From: Cherax quadricarinatus
Taxonomy: Eukaryota > Arthropoda > Malacostraca > Decapoda > Parastacidae
Length of the DNA: 64,000 nucleotides
Assembly (NCBI RefSeq): GCF_038502225.1
Contig: NC_091292.1
Span: 53,637,111-53,701,110 of the forward strand
Reading direction: 5' to 3'
Below, piece after piece: positions 20,637 through 31,888 of this stretch; positions within the stretch are counted from its first letter, which is position 1; every line of letters begins with the position of its first letter. Below the pieces are notes generated by a model that was not told the origin of the DNA, did no database searches, and saw only the letters and a list, made by a program, of their open reading frames with translations. Both the position numbers and the translations under genes were made by a program.

Positions 20637-22889
20637 ATGTCCACCATGCCTCGCGGTAAGAAGCTCCTCACTCCTCGGCGAATTGGGACACTTTTGTTCC
20701 CCAGTGACAGTTCTAATAGTGATGGAAGTGCCAGTGAAGATGAGTTTCGTGGTTTTAGTGAGGTTTTGACCGAAACTAATGACCATAATATCGGTAATAG
20801 TGAAGAAAACCCAGACGACCCTCAGCCTTCCACCTCTGGTGCTGGGCCCTCGTGTTCACGTTCAGTTGTTCCAGAACCCAAGAGGAAACTTCTATTTTCC
20901 CAAATCCCAGACTCAGATGAGAGCATGGGTGATGATAGTGATAGTGAATATGAACTACAAGCTCTTCAAACTAGTTCCAGTAGTGATAGTGAAGTGCAAT
21001 ATTCCCCAGTGAAGCGTCAGTATATACGACGATATATGCGCTCTGGAAGTGTGCCATATGTTATACCAAGGGGAAGGAGTGTATCTCGGAGTACATCCCG
21101 TGGCTGTACAACAGGAACAGACAGTGAAAATGACGAAGATACTGTTGCAATTGGGATGGAAAATGTGCGTGGTGGTAGTGGTGCCGGCGGTGAGGCACCA
21201 GCAGTGGGCCATGCTGCCACCCACGCTGCCAGCCACGCCGCTGCCTCAGCTGATCTAGAACAAAGGCCACCATCCCCCACTCCCCCACCACACCAGCCTC
21301 CACAACCACAACCTCCACAACCACAACCACCTGTCATTGTCCAGTACCCACCAGCAGACCGCACCTGGGATTGGCAGGAAGCTGTCAATTTTGTTCCAAA
21401 TCCCCACCAGTTTGATGGCAGCCAAAGTGGAATACGGCCATCTTGTGCACTTGGGAACAATGCCACTGAACTGGAATGTTTCGAGTTATTCTTTGACGAA
21501 CCACTGATGAAAAGTATTGTCATGGAAAGCAACACATACTACGAGTACACCATGGCAAACACAATACTTTCACCAAAATCACGTCTACACCAATGGAAGG
21601 AGGCAACTGTGGCTGAGATGTATCTTTTCTTTGCCACAATAATGCTTATGCCACATGTGTATAAGCACAAAGTGAAATCATACTGGTCAACAGACCCCCT
21701 GATTGCAACACCAGGTTTCATTGATATAATGCCAGTGAATCGATTTGTGCTAATGTTACGTATGCTTCACTTCTCAGATAAAACCAGGCCTGACAGAACT
21801 GACAGGTTATATAAGATTAGGAATGTGTTTGTGTATCTGAAACAGAAATTCAGTACTCATTTTTATCCCTTCAGGAAGCTTGTAATTGACGAGTCTTTGA
21901 TTCTGTTCAAAGGAAGACTCTCTTTCAAGCAGTACATACCAAGCAAGAGGAAACGCTTTGGTATAAAGTTGTTTGTGCTTTGTGATTGTTACAGTGGTCT
22001 GGTATTGGATATTATTGTGTACACTGGAAGTTATACATTGCAAAATACCAGGAAGTTATTGGGCATCTCAGGTGATGTGGTTCGAACAATGATAGAACCA
22101 TACCTTGGTAAGGGGCATATATTATATACAGATAACTGGTACACAAGCCCCTCACTCAGTGATTTTTTGTGAGTGAACATGACAGATGTGTGTGGCACAG
22201 TGCGTGCAAATCGAAAACATATGCCCAGGTTTGATGCTGGCACTCGCAGAGGTGAGGTGCAGGCGTTTGCTGCCAATGACATCATGGCATTTCGGTGGCA
22301 TGACAAACGAGATGTCACACTGTTGTCATCAATTCACCCTAATGAAATGGCAGACAGTGGCAGGCAGCATAGAGAGAGAAATGAACCCATTCTAAAACCT
22401 GCAGCTGTGATTGATTACACCTTCAACATGCGTTCAGTGGACAAATGTGACATGCAGATTGGGTTTGCTGATTGTGTTCGCAAGAGTTATAAGTGGTACA
22501 TCAAACTGTTTTTCCATCTTCTGGACATTTCCATGCTCAATGCTTATAATATGTATAAGATGAGCACCAGAAACAAACCACAGTACGGCGAATTCTGTTT
22601 GTCTGTCATCAGACAAATAGTATTCAAGTACCAAGGAAATGCACCTGCAATTGACCGCCCACCAAATTATCAACAACTACCTGCTCGTCTGAAGCATGGT
22701 GATCACTTCCTGGTAAAACTGCCTGCTACTGCTTTGAAGAAAAAGGCTCAGAAGAGGTGTTACGTCTGTTCACATACAAAAAAACGCCCACGACAACGCA
22801 GAGACACTCGTTTTATGTGTGAGGAGTGCAAAACTCCACTGTGCATGACACCATGTTTCAAAGAGTTCCACAGGCTGCAGAACTTCTAG
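20637..22889 (+). pseudogene. piggyBac transposase with one in-frame TGA
   Basis: ATG at 20637 (a second at 20646). The first ~210 residues are acidic, serine- and proline-rich (SDSSNSDGSASEDEF, then PHQPPQPQPPQPQPP). The DDE_Tnp_1_7 core follows: first Asp in LVIDESLILFKGR (~418), second in YTDNWYTSPS (~499), third in RSVDKCDMQIGF (~602). The C-terminus is a cysteine-rich zinc domain: RCYVCSHT, FMCEECKTPLCMTPCFKEFH. The same frame runs to TAG at 22889 and is interrupted only by TGA at 22170-22172, just after YTSPSLSDFL. All catalytic aspartates are kept. A polyadenylation-like ATAAA follows the stop. Confidence 0.93.
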
Positions 22890-23439
22890 AAACATGTCCT
22901 GTGACTGTATATGTGTATATAAAATATAGAAAAATAGTAATAAACAACATTTCATATTGTTTGTTTGTGTAAATATTTTCTGTAAACAAAATAATGACAA
23001 CAGTGTTTACGCCCTTATTGTGTAGTATTGAAAAAGAAATAACTTACAAAATACTGATCATGTTGGCCTCAGAGGCCATAAAAGTTACTCAGAAAAAGAA
23101 AAATTGAAAAAAAATTGAAAATAGTACATAAAAAAGTAAATAGAAAAATACCGGGTGACGGCAGTCGGCGATGTTACCATATGTTGTTCAATTTTGGCAA
23201 ATTTCACACCTCCATATCTCGGTAAGTATTGACGCTAAAAATTTTTTGTTTAGCCTATAATGTTTAGAAAAAAATACTCTATTTTTTCATAAGAAAAAAT
23301 AATTTTTTTTTTTTTTTGAAATTTGGCCGACCCTGAGAACGAGTTTCGGAGAGGGCCTGTCGACCCTCAAAGGGTTAAATAAATACAATTACATAATTGT
23401 TCAAGTTTTGAGCTGTTCGTTGCCCAGGGTACCACTGTA

Positions 23440-23752
23440 CACATACCATCCGTCTTGCAACCTGCTTGACATACGACCATTCGACTTACGGCTGTGTTTT
23501 TTATGCCAAATTTCTGGGAAATAAACAACTGTTTGTGTTGTACACAGTGTTTATCCTAAACCTTACAGTATAAAATACAGTACTACTAGCATAAAAAGTA
23601 AAGTAAACAATGAAATACCAAAATAAAACGATAAAATAAAGTCATTACAAAAATGTGATGTTGATATTCAGTAGTAAGGTTCGACTTGTGTTCATTTCGA
23701 CTTGCAACCGGTTGGTCGGAACCGAACTCGGTCATAAGTCGGATGGTGCTTG
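23440..23752. mobile_element. TA-flanked MITE, 'CCATCCGACTTACGACC' family, copy 1
   Basis: Starts CACATACCATCCGTCTTGCA and ends GTCATAAGTCGGATGGTGCTTG. These are imperfect inverted repeats with TA on each side. The interior matches copies at 24039, 42051 and 63885 (TTTCTGGGAAATAAACAACT, GTGTTGTACACAGTGTTTA). It has no coding capacity. It abuts the preceding Tigger-type MITE with a shared TA. Confidence 0.75.
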
Positions 23753-24038
23753 TATATGGATGCTGGGTACTAAGCTTGATTTTTGTTGAGCAGGCAGTGT
23801 TAGTTTCTAGTTTGATTTGATTTTTGTAGTTATGCTTTGAACAAGCTTTGTCAAGTTACATGGACTCAATACAGCTTGTCATGAGTAAAACTTATAATAA
23901 AGACTTGTGTTTATGTAGTGTTTTTACTCATAGCTTTGTATTTTCTGCCATATGTACAGCTTGGTTTGTATGTTTTTGTAATCTAATCATATTTCAACTG
24001 ACTTGTTCCAAAAAAAAACCTTTTTGTGTACACATATT

Positions 24039-24350
24039 CACCTACCACCTGACTTACGACCTGCTCAACATACGACCACTTGACTTACGACCATGTTTTG
24101 TATGCCAAATTTCTGGGAAATAAACAACTGTTTGTGTTGTACACAGTGTTTATCCTAAACCTTACAGTATAAAATACAGTACTACCACCTTAAAAGGTAA
24201 AGTAAAAAATGAAATACCAAAATAAAACAAAAAAAAATCATTACAAAAATGTGATGTTGATATTCAGTAGTAAGGTTTGACATGCGTCCATTTTGACTTA
24301 CAACCAGTTCGTCGGAACCAAGCTCAGTTGTAAGTCAGATGGTACCTGTA
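24039..24350. mobile_element. same MITE family, copy 2
   Basis: CACCTACCACCTGACTTACG at the left and GTAAGTCAGATGGTACCTG at the right form the inverted ends. The interior (GGGAAATAAACAACTGTTTG, TTACAAAAATGTGATGTTGA) is nearly identical to copy 1, 286 bases upstream. The intervening 23753-24038 is plain intron sequence. Confidence 0.75.
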
Positions 24351-24716
24351 TTTCCAAATATAGATGTACTTTGCTGTCTTGCTTGGTCTTTAGTACTATA
24401 ATATTAAACCCACAAATGCGTGGACTCGTCAGTACTGTTCTAATCTCTGCCCTGTGAGTGAGCAACTTGCTGACAACTTGTGCAATATGAGAAAATTGAC
24501 AAGGCCTCAAGTGACATGTGGGGAAAATATTAAAGCTTGTTGGGGGTCGTTTTCTTCAATTTGGCAAAATAAACTAAAGCTAGAGAAAAAGATGCCTAAT
24601 ACTGAATGTAACACTGACTGGAATGAAAGTTTAAGAGTAACTTAATAGTACTGTATATAGCAGAAAATTTTCAGCCAGATTTGTGGGAAACTGAGTTACG
24701 TTTCTAAAAGTATCCC
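24351..24716. other. intron sequence without recognised element
   Basis: Short open frames here have no recognisable motif and no splice-bounded structure that would join the NDC80 exons. I see nothing further. Confidence 0.5.
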
Positions 24717-24720
24717 TTAA

Positions 24721-26067
24721 CCCTTTGAGAGTCCTGTTCCCCCGATCTGAAACTTGTCCACAGGGTCCAGGAATTAAGAATAAAATATTAATTTTTCTTA
24801 TGAAATGGTAGAGAATCTTTTTCTGAAGGTAATAAAACAAAAAGTATGAAATTTGATGGAAAATTGACTACAAGCTATTGTGAAATTTACTGCATCAGCG
24901 ATACTTACACATTGGTGATTGTGCCCACTTTGTCCTATTTTAGGCCAATCACATTGTTCCAGTTGACCAAATTCTTTGCTATTTTGCTATATGCCTTCCA
25001 TTTTAGTGACTGAGCACAAGAAACTGCCCGATCAACTATTTCAGCTACCCAGTAAAGTGATAAGGAATTGATAATTTGTCCAATTTCACACCAGTTTCAT
25101 AATGTATTCCAGTTTCAAAATAGGGTTCAGAATAAACAGTGCAGGCGTTCCTGGCACTAAAATAACATTTCCTCTGTTAATTAGTTACATTTCCTGGCTT
25201 TACCTATGAATTCCATTTTGATGTTTTATTTACACATTGAAGATGTGCTGTTATGCAATACAGCCTCTCCTCTCTTAACAACGTACTCATTTACTGACGC
25301 CTCGGACTTACAGTGGGCTCTATGACCAGTATTCATACCTAAATAATGTATATTAGAGCTGATTTCCTCTATTCTGTTTATTTCAGTATACAGTACACAT
25401 CGGTATAAACATTTAAAAATATACCAGAAATGTTATAAATGGTGCAAAGGTGACATTATAACAGTATCAAAGATAGTGAACACAAACTCGCTACCATTAT
25501 AGCATGCTCCTCACTTAGCGACAAATTTGTTTAACGACGCGGTCACAGGAACAGAACTCAGTCGTTAAGTGAGGAGAGGCTGTATTGTAATAAATAGCAT
25601 CATTACCTTCATGAATGCATATTAGACCCACCAGTTGACGTGTATTGGATGCGTGATGTGATTTGTTTATTTAATCTTGAACATCAGGAAAAATCAAACA
25701 TTTCCCCTAGTTTGAGCTCGGTTTCAAGCTATTTTCACTCCTAAAACCAATGAAATTTATCCCTATTTCTGTAATAGATTTTCCAGTTTATCAAATGAGA
25801 CCAAGAAACCATGAATAAAAACCATAAAAATAATAACAAAAATACACCACAGTTGCTGTTTTAAACCAAAAACACGATCGAAGTTTTTTCTTCGTTATTC
25901 ACTGCATGCTGCAGGATTTTTTTTTTGGTACACATTTACCACAGATCCCCACTCTCACATCTAGGCTCAAATTTACCGCTCACAGCTTATGAGTGAACTG
26001 AGCTTGCACAGTAGAACGGCACGGGCCAGGGCTTGAAACATGTAGAATAGCATGGACCCTCGAGTGG
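24721..26067 (-). mobile_element. piggyBac-type MITE with a nested MITE
   Basis: TTAA at 24717-24720 and 26068-26071. The left end CCCTTTGAGAGTCC pairs with the right end GGACCCTCGAGTGG (partly decayed). Its order is reversed relative to the element at 15561: the GAATCTTTTTCTGAAGGTAA block comes first and the leader block (GCAGGATTTTTTTTTTGGTA) last. It has no transposase. A 322-base TA-flanked MITE interrupts it at 25261. Confidence 0.8.
25261..25582. mobile_element. TA-flanked MITE with CAGCCTCTCCTC ends
   Basis: Left end CAGCCTCTCCTCTCTTAAC; the right end is the complement of CAGCCTCTCCTCACTTAACG. TA lies on both sides (25259-25260 and 25583-25584). The host MITE continues across it: GTTATGCAATA before, TTGTAATAAAT after, as in the empty relative near 32455. 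It is non-coding and of Tc1/mariner type by its TA target. Confidence 0.8.
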
Positions 26068-26240
26068 TTAATTCCATAATATGAAATTTCTTGTTTGGCC
26101 TAAATAAATACTAGAAAGGAATAGGATTAACCTCCCTTGAATTTGTTGAACTGTTGGCTAAAACCTAGTAAAAACTAGTGTAATATACTGTTGAGAGTAA
26201 AAACTAATTAAATACATCCATGTATATATTGCCTTGACAG

Positions 26241-26366
26241 ATTAAAAGTGACAATGAGAAGATGATTGCGTACTGCCATGAACTACGAGTCCATATCTCT
26301 AACAAGGAAAGTGAAAAAGGAAAATTGGAATCTATGCTTTCTGAAAGGAAAGCAGATTTATCAAAG
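26241..26366 (+). CDS. NDC80: NDC80 kinetochore protein, coiled-coil exon b
   Basis: 42 codons in phase 0 between TTGCCTTGACAG and GTATGTCT. It encodes IKSDNEKMIAYCHELRVHIS, then KLESMLSERKADLSK, a charged heptad coil. It aligns with the vertebrate block that reads QKYQAYMSNLESHS in my memory of human NDC80 (shared AY..L..H spacing). It follows exon a after a 6.1 kb intron filled by the piggyBac/MITE cluster. Part of the rod that pairs with Nuf2. Confidence 0.85.
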
Positions 26367-27539
26367 GTATGTCTTATAAAGTTAGCATGTATACTGTACT
26401 GCATTTTTAATATACACAACCCTCACACATGTTAGGCATCCTCTCTCTTGCCCTATACTCGGATTCTGTACTTGCCCTGTCACTGCAACAGTGGAGGGAT
26501 GAAAGCATATGTAGAAAGTGTTGTTAGATACAATGGGACAAAAAGAAAGGGAATGGATGATGGGATGGGAATGGGAGAAGGAAGGAAGGAAAGAGTGGGA
26601 AAAGGATAGAAGAAAGAGGAATCCACTACAGGCTAGTACAGTAATTTTTTTTTTTTTTTTTTTTGTAATTAATTAAATTGGGCAAGAAATATTGCTAGGA
26701 AATGCATCTCCAATAACAGATCTGGCATCACTGGGACCTGTAGGGTGCTGGATTTGTGATTTTGCTTGATCAGAGTGGTTGGGTTAGAATACACCTAACT
26801 CAACAGCTAACCACCTCATCCTACCTTTAAAATACCCCATAAATAATCCCGTAAAACCTGATTAGTGATTGCCGGATCAGTGATGGCTGACTTTTATAAC
26901 GTGGGCCTCTATGGAAAAATAGGCAGAGTTCAGCATTAGTTACAAATGATTGTCAGGAATGCATCTCCTTGGTAAGTGTAGGATCCTCTGTATAGGTCCA
27001 TTCAATCTTTGCTAAACTGATTTTCCAATGAATATTGGAGTTTTTTTTTTTTTTCCCAGATTTTGAGAATATCATGTGACCTCTGCATGTTTAGTGCATT
27101 TTTAATAAAATAATAATCAGAATATCATCTGAGATGTCTGGTGTTACATAACTTGTAGAGGGTCTCGGCAGCATCTGCATCAGAACTATGGTATCTTGTC
27201 ACTATACATGCATAGCTTTTTTTTGTTTTGTTTTGTTTTAGTTCTATTTACCCCGAGTTATAATGAGACAATATGTGGTTTATGCCATACACCACATTGT
27301 GGCTTAATTTACATGCCAATCTGTACATTTTGGCTAATCATGTTTCTTAAGAGGCCCTGTTAATTTAAATTTTTGTTGAGTCTTCTACAAAAAAAAAAAA
27401 AATTAAATTGAACTTTGCTGGATACTTCTTTGGGACTGGCTGTGAAGGGACTTAAGCTTAAAATGAATTCATGGTATGTGCTGAGAAAGCAATGATGGGG
27501 AGCAATATATGAGGTCTCATGAAATAGTAATAACACAAT
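26367..27539. other. intron with simple T and purine tracts
   Basis: Contains a GGAAGG/GAAAGG purine-rich stretch at 26560-26620, a long T run at 26647-26664 and further T runs near 27040 and 27220. I recognise no mobile-element ends and no exon. Confidence 0.5.
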
Positions 27540-27656
27540 TACAAACAAACCACGGAACAGGTGAGATTTGAGCCCATGGTGAGTCGAAAAACTTGCTGAC
27601 CAGCATATAAACCACTCTGACAACTGGCAGAGTGGCTTATGCACTTGTCTGGAGTT
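27540..27656 (-). mobile_element. tRNA-derived SINE-like fragment
   Basis: On the minus strand, CAGAGTGGTTTATATGCTGG resembles a degraded A-box region and GGGCTCAAATCTCACC a degraded B box, with TTTTCGACTCACCATGG between them. The related CCACTCTGCC just before it suggests a duplicated head. It ends at the TTAA where the piggyBac-type sequence at 27661 begins. The call rests on box-like motifs alone. Confidence 0.4.
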
Positions 27657-27660
27657 TTAA

Positions 27661-28020
27661 CCCTTTAACTGTGTGACATACTAGTACACAGGTGATGGTA
27701 CTGTCTGACCTACTAGTACACCGGTGATGGTACTGTCCGACGTGCTAGTACACAGGTGATGGTATTGTCTGACGTACTAGTACGCAGGCGATGGTACTGT
27801 CTGACGTGCTAGTGCGCAGGTGATGGTACTCTGATGCACTAGTGTACAGGTGGTAGTACTGTGTCTGACGCACTAGTGCGCAGGTGATAGTACAGTGTTC
27901 AATGCACTAGTACACAGGCGGTGGTACTGTGTGATTCGCTAGTACGTAGGTGATGGTACCATATTCGATGCACTAGTACACAGATGATGGTATCGTGTCT
28001 GATGTACTGGTACACACCAT
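27661..28020 (+). repeat. ~32-bp minisatellite grown from a piggyBac end
   Basis: About eleven imperfect units of roughly 32 bases, consensus near GACGTACTAGTACACAGG then TGATGGTACTGTCT. It begins at TTAA + CCCTTTAACTGTGTGACATA, a recognisable piggyBac-type left end, and the repeated core is that family's subterminal GACGTACTAGTACG motif. The array therefore looks like an expansion of transposon end sequence. No matching right end is clear downstream. Confidence 0.8.
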
Positions 28021-28758
28021 TTTATGTACCCAACAATTTGCCACCTGCAAGTATTTTTGACATCAGGACAGCTATTTGGGTTTTCTATCTCTATTCATAT
28101 ATTTGAAAAAATATCTGTAGCCAACAGTGTGCACACAATGTATCATGGTTAACTACTGAGGGGATGCCTGTATGCCCAATGTATTAGTAAGCCTTGCTAG
28201 CAGGAGTAAACAAAGGAACCAGGAGGTGTTGTTCCACCACCAGCTAACCTATCAGCAAACAGTATGTACAAGTGTTTCAAAGATGACTTATTCAGTCCAA
28301 GTTTATTAAAATTTCGTGATACTATTAGTGGAATTCATCCACAAAACACTAGGCATATAACCCGGTAGAGTCAAACAACGTGAATAATTTCCATGTTTTG
28401 AGGGGTATTACACTCGAGCAATTGTAATGTTGTAAGTATTCCTTGTGCATAGCATTACAAGACAAAAATGGTAAAAGTCATTCTGTACATACAATACAGA
28501 TTATTCTAAGTGAAGAAATTTTTGAAGTGCTAAAACACCTCGAAACACATCTGATATAAAATGTAAACATTGCTGGCACTTTAATGCTGCAGTTGCTGAT
28601 TAGTGATCATTTTTTCACCACCTTCAACATTATAAATTCATATAATTTTGATCAGATTTCACTCATTTTAGTCTTATTCATTTCAAAAAACAAACTCTAT
28701 TGATCTGTAAAAAAAAAATATAGTAAATTAGAAATTTGCATAAATAACTATTTTCCAG
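28021..28758. other. intron sequence without recognised element
   Basis: AT-rich. It ends in a weak pyrimidine tract and TATTTTCCAG, the acceptor of the next exon. I see no repeat ends or coding features. Confidence 0.5.
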
Positions 28759-28905
28759 CGCCAAGAAGAAGTAACACGCTTAGAAAATCTTCAAGCACAG
28801 CAAGATTTAAGTGCTGAAGAACTAGCACGCTTCAAAAATCATGATAGGAATGTAGCTGCGTTTACTGCACAACTTCAGCAAGAATCCAAGGACCTTAGCA
28901 CACAG
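28759..28905 (+). CDS. NDC80: NDC80 kinetochore protein, coiled-coil exon c
   Basis: 49 codons in phase 0 between ACTATTTTCCAG and GTAACTCA. The key block DLSAEELARFKNHDRN, followed by LQQESKDLSTQ, matches the conserved Ndc80 block that in human reads near SVADIERINHERN then LTKDLEAEQ (from memory). This is the best diagnostic stretch of the four exons. The intron before it is 2.4 kb; the one after is 16.1 kb and holds most of the RTE and piggyBac insertions. Confidence 0.88.
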
Positions 28906-29443
28906 GTAACTCATTTGTTATAATAAATTAAAGAACAGTATTAGTGTTATTCTTTTGCTTTCATTTTAATTTATAGAAACATTAGTCAGGTATCCTTTAT
29001 CAAGCTGTTTAACATTAAGTGATGTATTCCATCCTCTCATAATCTGTAATCCTCACAACAATTAAATATATTGAATCTTCTCAAAACACTTTGAAACCTC
29101 ATTGTCTGTAATCATAAGCCAGACTGTATTCTTTGAAAAATTTAAACTCGATGAAGATGTTTATTGTTAAAACCACTTAATACAGTAGGGCCCCACTTAT
29201 ACGGCAGATTAGGTTCCATGCTACTGCTGGAAAGCAGACATTGCAGGAAAACAGAATGCCATTTTTTCCACTTAAAAATGCATATAAACGCCAGATAACA
29301 CGTTTACACTAACATATACATCTCCCTCAACATTCGCAAGGGTTAGAGGATCAAGAGCCTTGTGAATGTTGAAAAATCGCGAATGTTTGGTGCCCCAGTA
29401 TATTGTAGGGAAATATCATACAATACTACTACTACTACTTTAA

Positions 29444-31451
29444 CCCTTTCAGGGTTTCTGACGTACTAGTACGGCTTATGCACCAGGGTTATTGACATAC
29501 TAGAACGCCTAAATTCAAACGCCTTCAAATCTAGTGAGAGAGCTTGTAGGCCTACATATGAAAGAATGGGTCTATGTGGTCAGTGTGCACGGTATAAAAA
29601 AAATCCTGCAGCACACAGTGCATAATGAGAAAAAAAAACTCCGACTGTGTTTTTGGTTTAAAACAGCGACTTTGCAGTGTACTTTTGTTTGGTATTTATG
29701 GGTGTATTCTAGTTTTCTTGGTCTCATTTTATAGAATGGAAGACATATTACAGAAATTGAGATGATTTTTGATTGGTTTCATAATGAAATTTTTTTTTCA
29801 TTATTTTTTTTTATTATCACACTGGCCGATTCCCACCAAGGCAGGGTGGCCCGAAAAAGAAAAACTTTCACCGTCATTCACTCCATCACTGTCTTGCCAG
29901 AAGGGTGCTTTACACTACAGTTTTTAAACTGCAACATTAACACTACTCCTTCAGAGTGCAGGCACTGTACTTCCCATCTCCAGGACTCAAGTCCGGCCTG
30001 CCAATTTCCCTGAATCCCTTCATAAATGTTACTTTGCTCACACTCCAACAGCATGTCAAGTATTAAAAACCACTTGTCTCCATTCACTCCTATCCAACAC
30101 GCTCACGCATGCCCGATGGAAGTCCAAGCCTCTCGCACACAAAACCTCCTTTACCCCCTCCCTCCAACCTTTCCTAGGCCGACCCCTACCCTGCCTTCCT
30201 TCCACTACAGACTGATACACTCTTGAAGTCATTCTGTTTTGCTCCATTCTCTCTACATATCCGAACCGCCTCAACAACCCTTCCGCAGCTCTCTGGACAA
30301 CAGTTTTGGCAATCCCGCACCTCCTCCTAACTTCCAAACTACGAATTCTCTGCATTATATTCACACCACACATTGCCCTCAGACATGACATCTCCACTGC
30401 CTCCAGCCTTCTCCTCGCTGCAACATTCATCACCCATGCTTCACACCCATATAAGAGCATTGGTAAAACTATACTCTCATACATTCCCCTCTTTGCCTCC
30501 AGGGACAAAGTTCTGTGTCTCCACAGACTCCTAAGTGCACTGCTCACCCTTTTTCCCTCATCAATTCTATGATTCACCTCATCTTTCATAGGCCCATCTG
30601 CTGACACGTCCACTCATAAATATCTGAATACATTCACCTCCTCCATACTCTCTCCCTTCAATCTGATATCCAATCTTTCATCACCTAATCTTTTTGTTAT
30701 CCTCATAACCTTACTCTTTCCTGTACCTTGAAATTAAGCTCAAAGTAGCAGAAACGTTCAATTTTTACCAAATTTCCAAAGTAAACAAATCATGCCAAGC
30801 GTCCAATACACGTCAGCTGGTGAGTCTAATATTCTTTCACAAGTGCACTGATATTATTTATACCATTTCTACACTAATGCAGTAGTCTGCATAACAGTAA
30901 ATCTTCTATTTTTTGTGAGAATAAAAATTCAAAGTGGAAAGCAAGAGAGAAGTAAGAGGGGCCTTGGGATGTGACTAATGAACAGAGAGAATGTTATTTT
31001 AATGCCAGGAATGTCTGCCTTGCTTATTCTGGACCCTATTTGGAAATTGACATCTTCCGAAATTTGTGTGAAATTGGCAAAATTGCCAGTTTCTGACCAC
31101 TTTATTGGATAGTTGAAATCGGTAAATTGGTGGTTTCTTTTACTCATTCGATAGAAAAAAATGGAGTTCTAGCGAAATAGATATGATTTTTATCGACTAG
31201 TACAGTGAAATTGGCCCAAAATAGGGCTAAGAGTGGGCGAAATCGCGGATACGTAAACATCATCGAAACCGCTAACTTCGCGAGAGCATAATTTCGTAAG
31301 TTTTCCATCAAATTTCATACTTTTGGTGTCATTATGATCAGGAAAAGATTCTCTATCATTTCATAAGAAAAAAATAATTTTCCTTTTTTTTTCCGAAAAA
31401 TTTTCGACCTTGAGAACGAGTTTAGGAGAGGGCCTCTCTACCCTGAAAGGG
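29444..31451 (+). mobile_element. piggyBac-type MITE containing an RTE-B insertion
   Basis: CCCTTTCAGGGT at the left and ACCCTGAAAGGG at the right are perfect 12-base TIRs. TTAA precedes (29440-29443) and TTGA, one change away, follows. It has the family leader with the GACGTACTAGTACGG palindrome, then non-coding sequence shared with the element at 15561. Removing the RTE-B piece (about 29800-30724) leaves roughly 1.1 kb. Confidence 0.88.
29800..30724 (-). mobile_element. RTE-B LINE, 5'-truncated 3' end
   Basis: Minus-strand copy with the RTE-B tail (GGGCCACCCTGCCTTGGTGG near 29830) and an open frame 30056-30613 for the last 185 codons: DEVNHRIDEGKRVS, LLYGCEAWVMN, GRGRPRKGW. Host MITE sequence resumes at ACCTTGAAATTAAGCTCAAA; the uninserted relative near 15900 reads AGAACCTTGAAATGGAGCTC, which confirms the junction. 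Confidence 0.88.
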
Positions 31452-31487
31452 TTGACCTATTGAACCATATACTAGTCCCAGCCCTTT

Positions 31488-31580
31488 GGTTAAGAAGGTG
31501 AGAAAGACTATAGAATTCAAGAAAGAACTCATAGTAGATCATCAGAGTGGAGGAGGAAGAGTGAGGGGAGAATGTGCTGC
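31488..31580 (+). pseudogene. Tigger/pogo transposase N-terminal fragment
   Basis: The translation VKKVRKTIEFKKELIVDHQS has the KK..R.T.E.K.E.I layout of the CENP-B-type DNA-binding domain at the start of Tigger transposases (compare 17762 and 62798 in this window). It stays in frame for only about 30 codons. No DDE core is visible nearby. Confidence 0.6.
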
Positions 31581-31888
31581 CTTCTGTGATTCAGTGATTC
31601 TTCGATATGTATGATACTAAAGCAGTACTAGCCGATAAAGGGTATAGCACCAGCCAGCGATAAAGTGCAGCATTAACGGTGTAGCAAGTAAGTTTAGCGA
31701 TTAATCGATAGTAAAAGGGCAGCACGAACCTAACTCCACCAATGTTGTTAGAGTTGTATAGGGTGACTGAAAACACTGCCGTCTGTACCGCCTCTTCTGC
31801 CGCTTCCCTCCACCACCACTATGTACGGCATATGCTCTCAGTGGCCCTTATACACCCAACAACACAAAAAAACTTGTTACATACTTAA

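Larger units (their letters stand above)
20431..23374 (+). mobile_element. piggyBac DNA transposon, full length (2944 bp)
   Basis: Terminal inverted repeats CCCTTTGAGGGT (20431-20442) and ACCCTCAAAGGG (23363-23374) are perfect over 12 bases. TTAA flanks both sides (20427-20430 and 23375-23378), the hallmark target of piggyBac. It encodes a transposase of about 750 codons with one internal stop. Non-autonomous relatives sharing its ends occur at 15561, 24721, 27661, 29444, 31889, 36931 and 57175. Intact ends mean that it could still be moved by an active transposase. Confidence 0.95.
20287..23437. mobile_element. Tigger-type MITE carrying the piggyBac transposon
   Basis: Ends are CAGTGGTACC (20287) and GGTACCACTG (23437), perfect inverted repeats with TA on both sides (20285-20286 and 23438-23439). 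Without the piggyBac insert and its TTAA it would be about 203 bases long. The sequence (TTCGTTCCAGAAGGCTG, CCCATAAGAAATAATG) has the look of the non-autonomous Tigger elements at 41051, 51548 and 57346. It encodes nothing itself. The right TA is shared with the next MITE, which starts at 23440. Confidence 0.85.

Noticed and set aside
21017..21535. 172-codon minus-strand ORF, glycine/valine-rich
   Set aside because: Antisense of the proline-rich N-terminal part of the piggyBac transposase.
26204..26419. Minus-strand 71-codon ORF over exon b
   Set aside because: Overlaps the NDC80 exon antisense; the + strand has the splice sites and the homology.
29187..29320. Start of a separate Tigger element (CAGTAGGGCCCCACTTATAC)
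   Set aside because: No matching right end was found, so it is mentioned only within the neighbouring element's entry.
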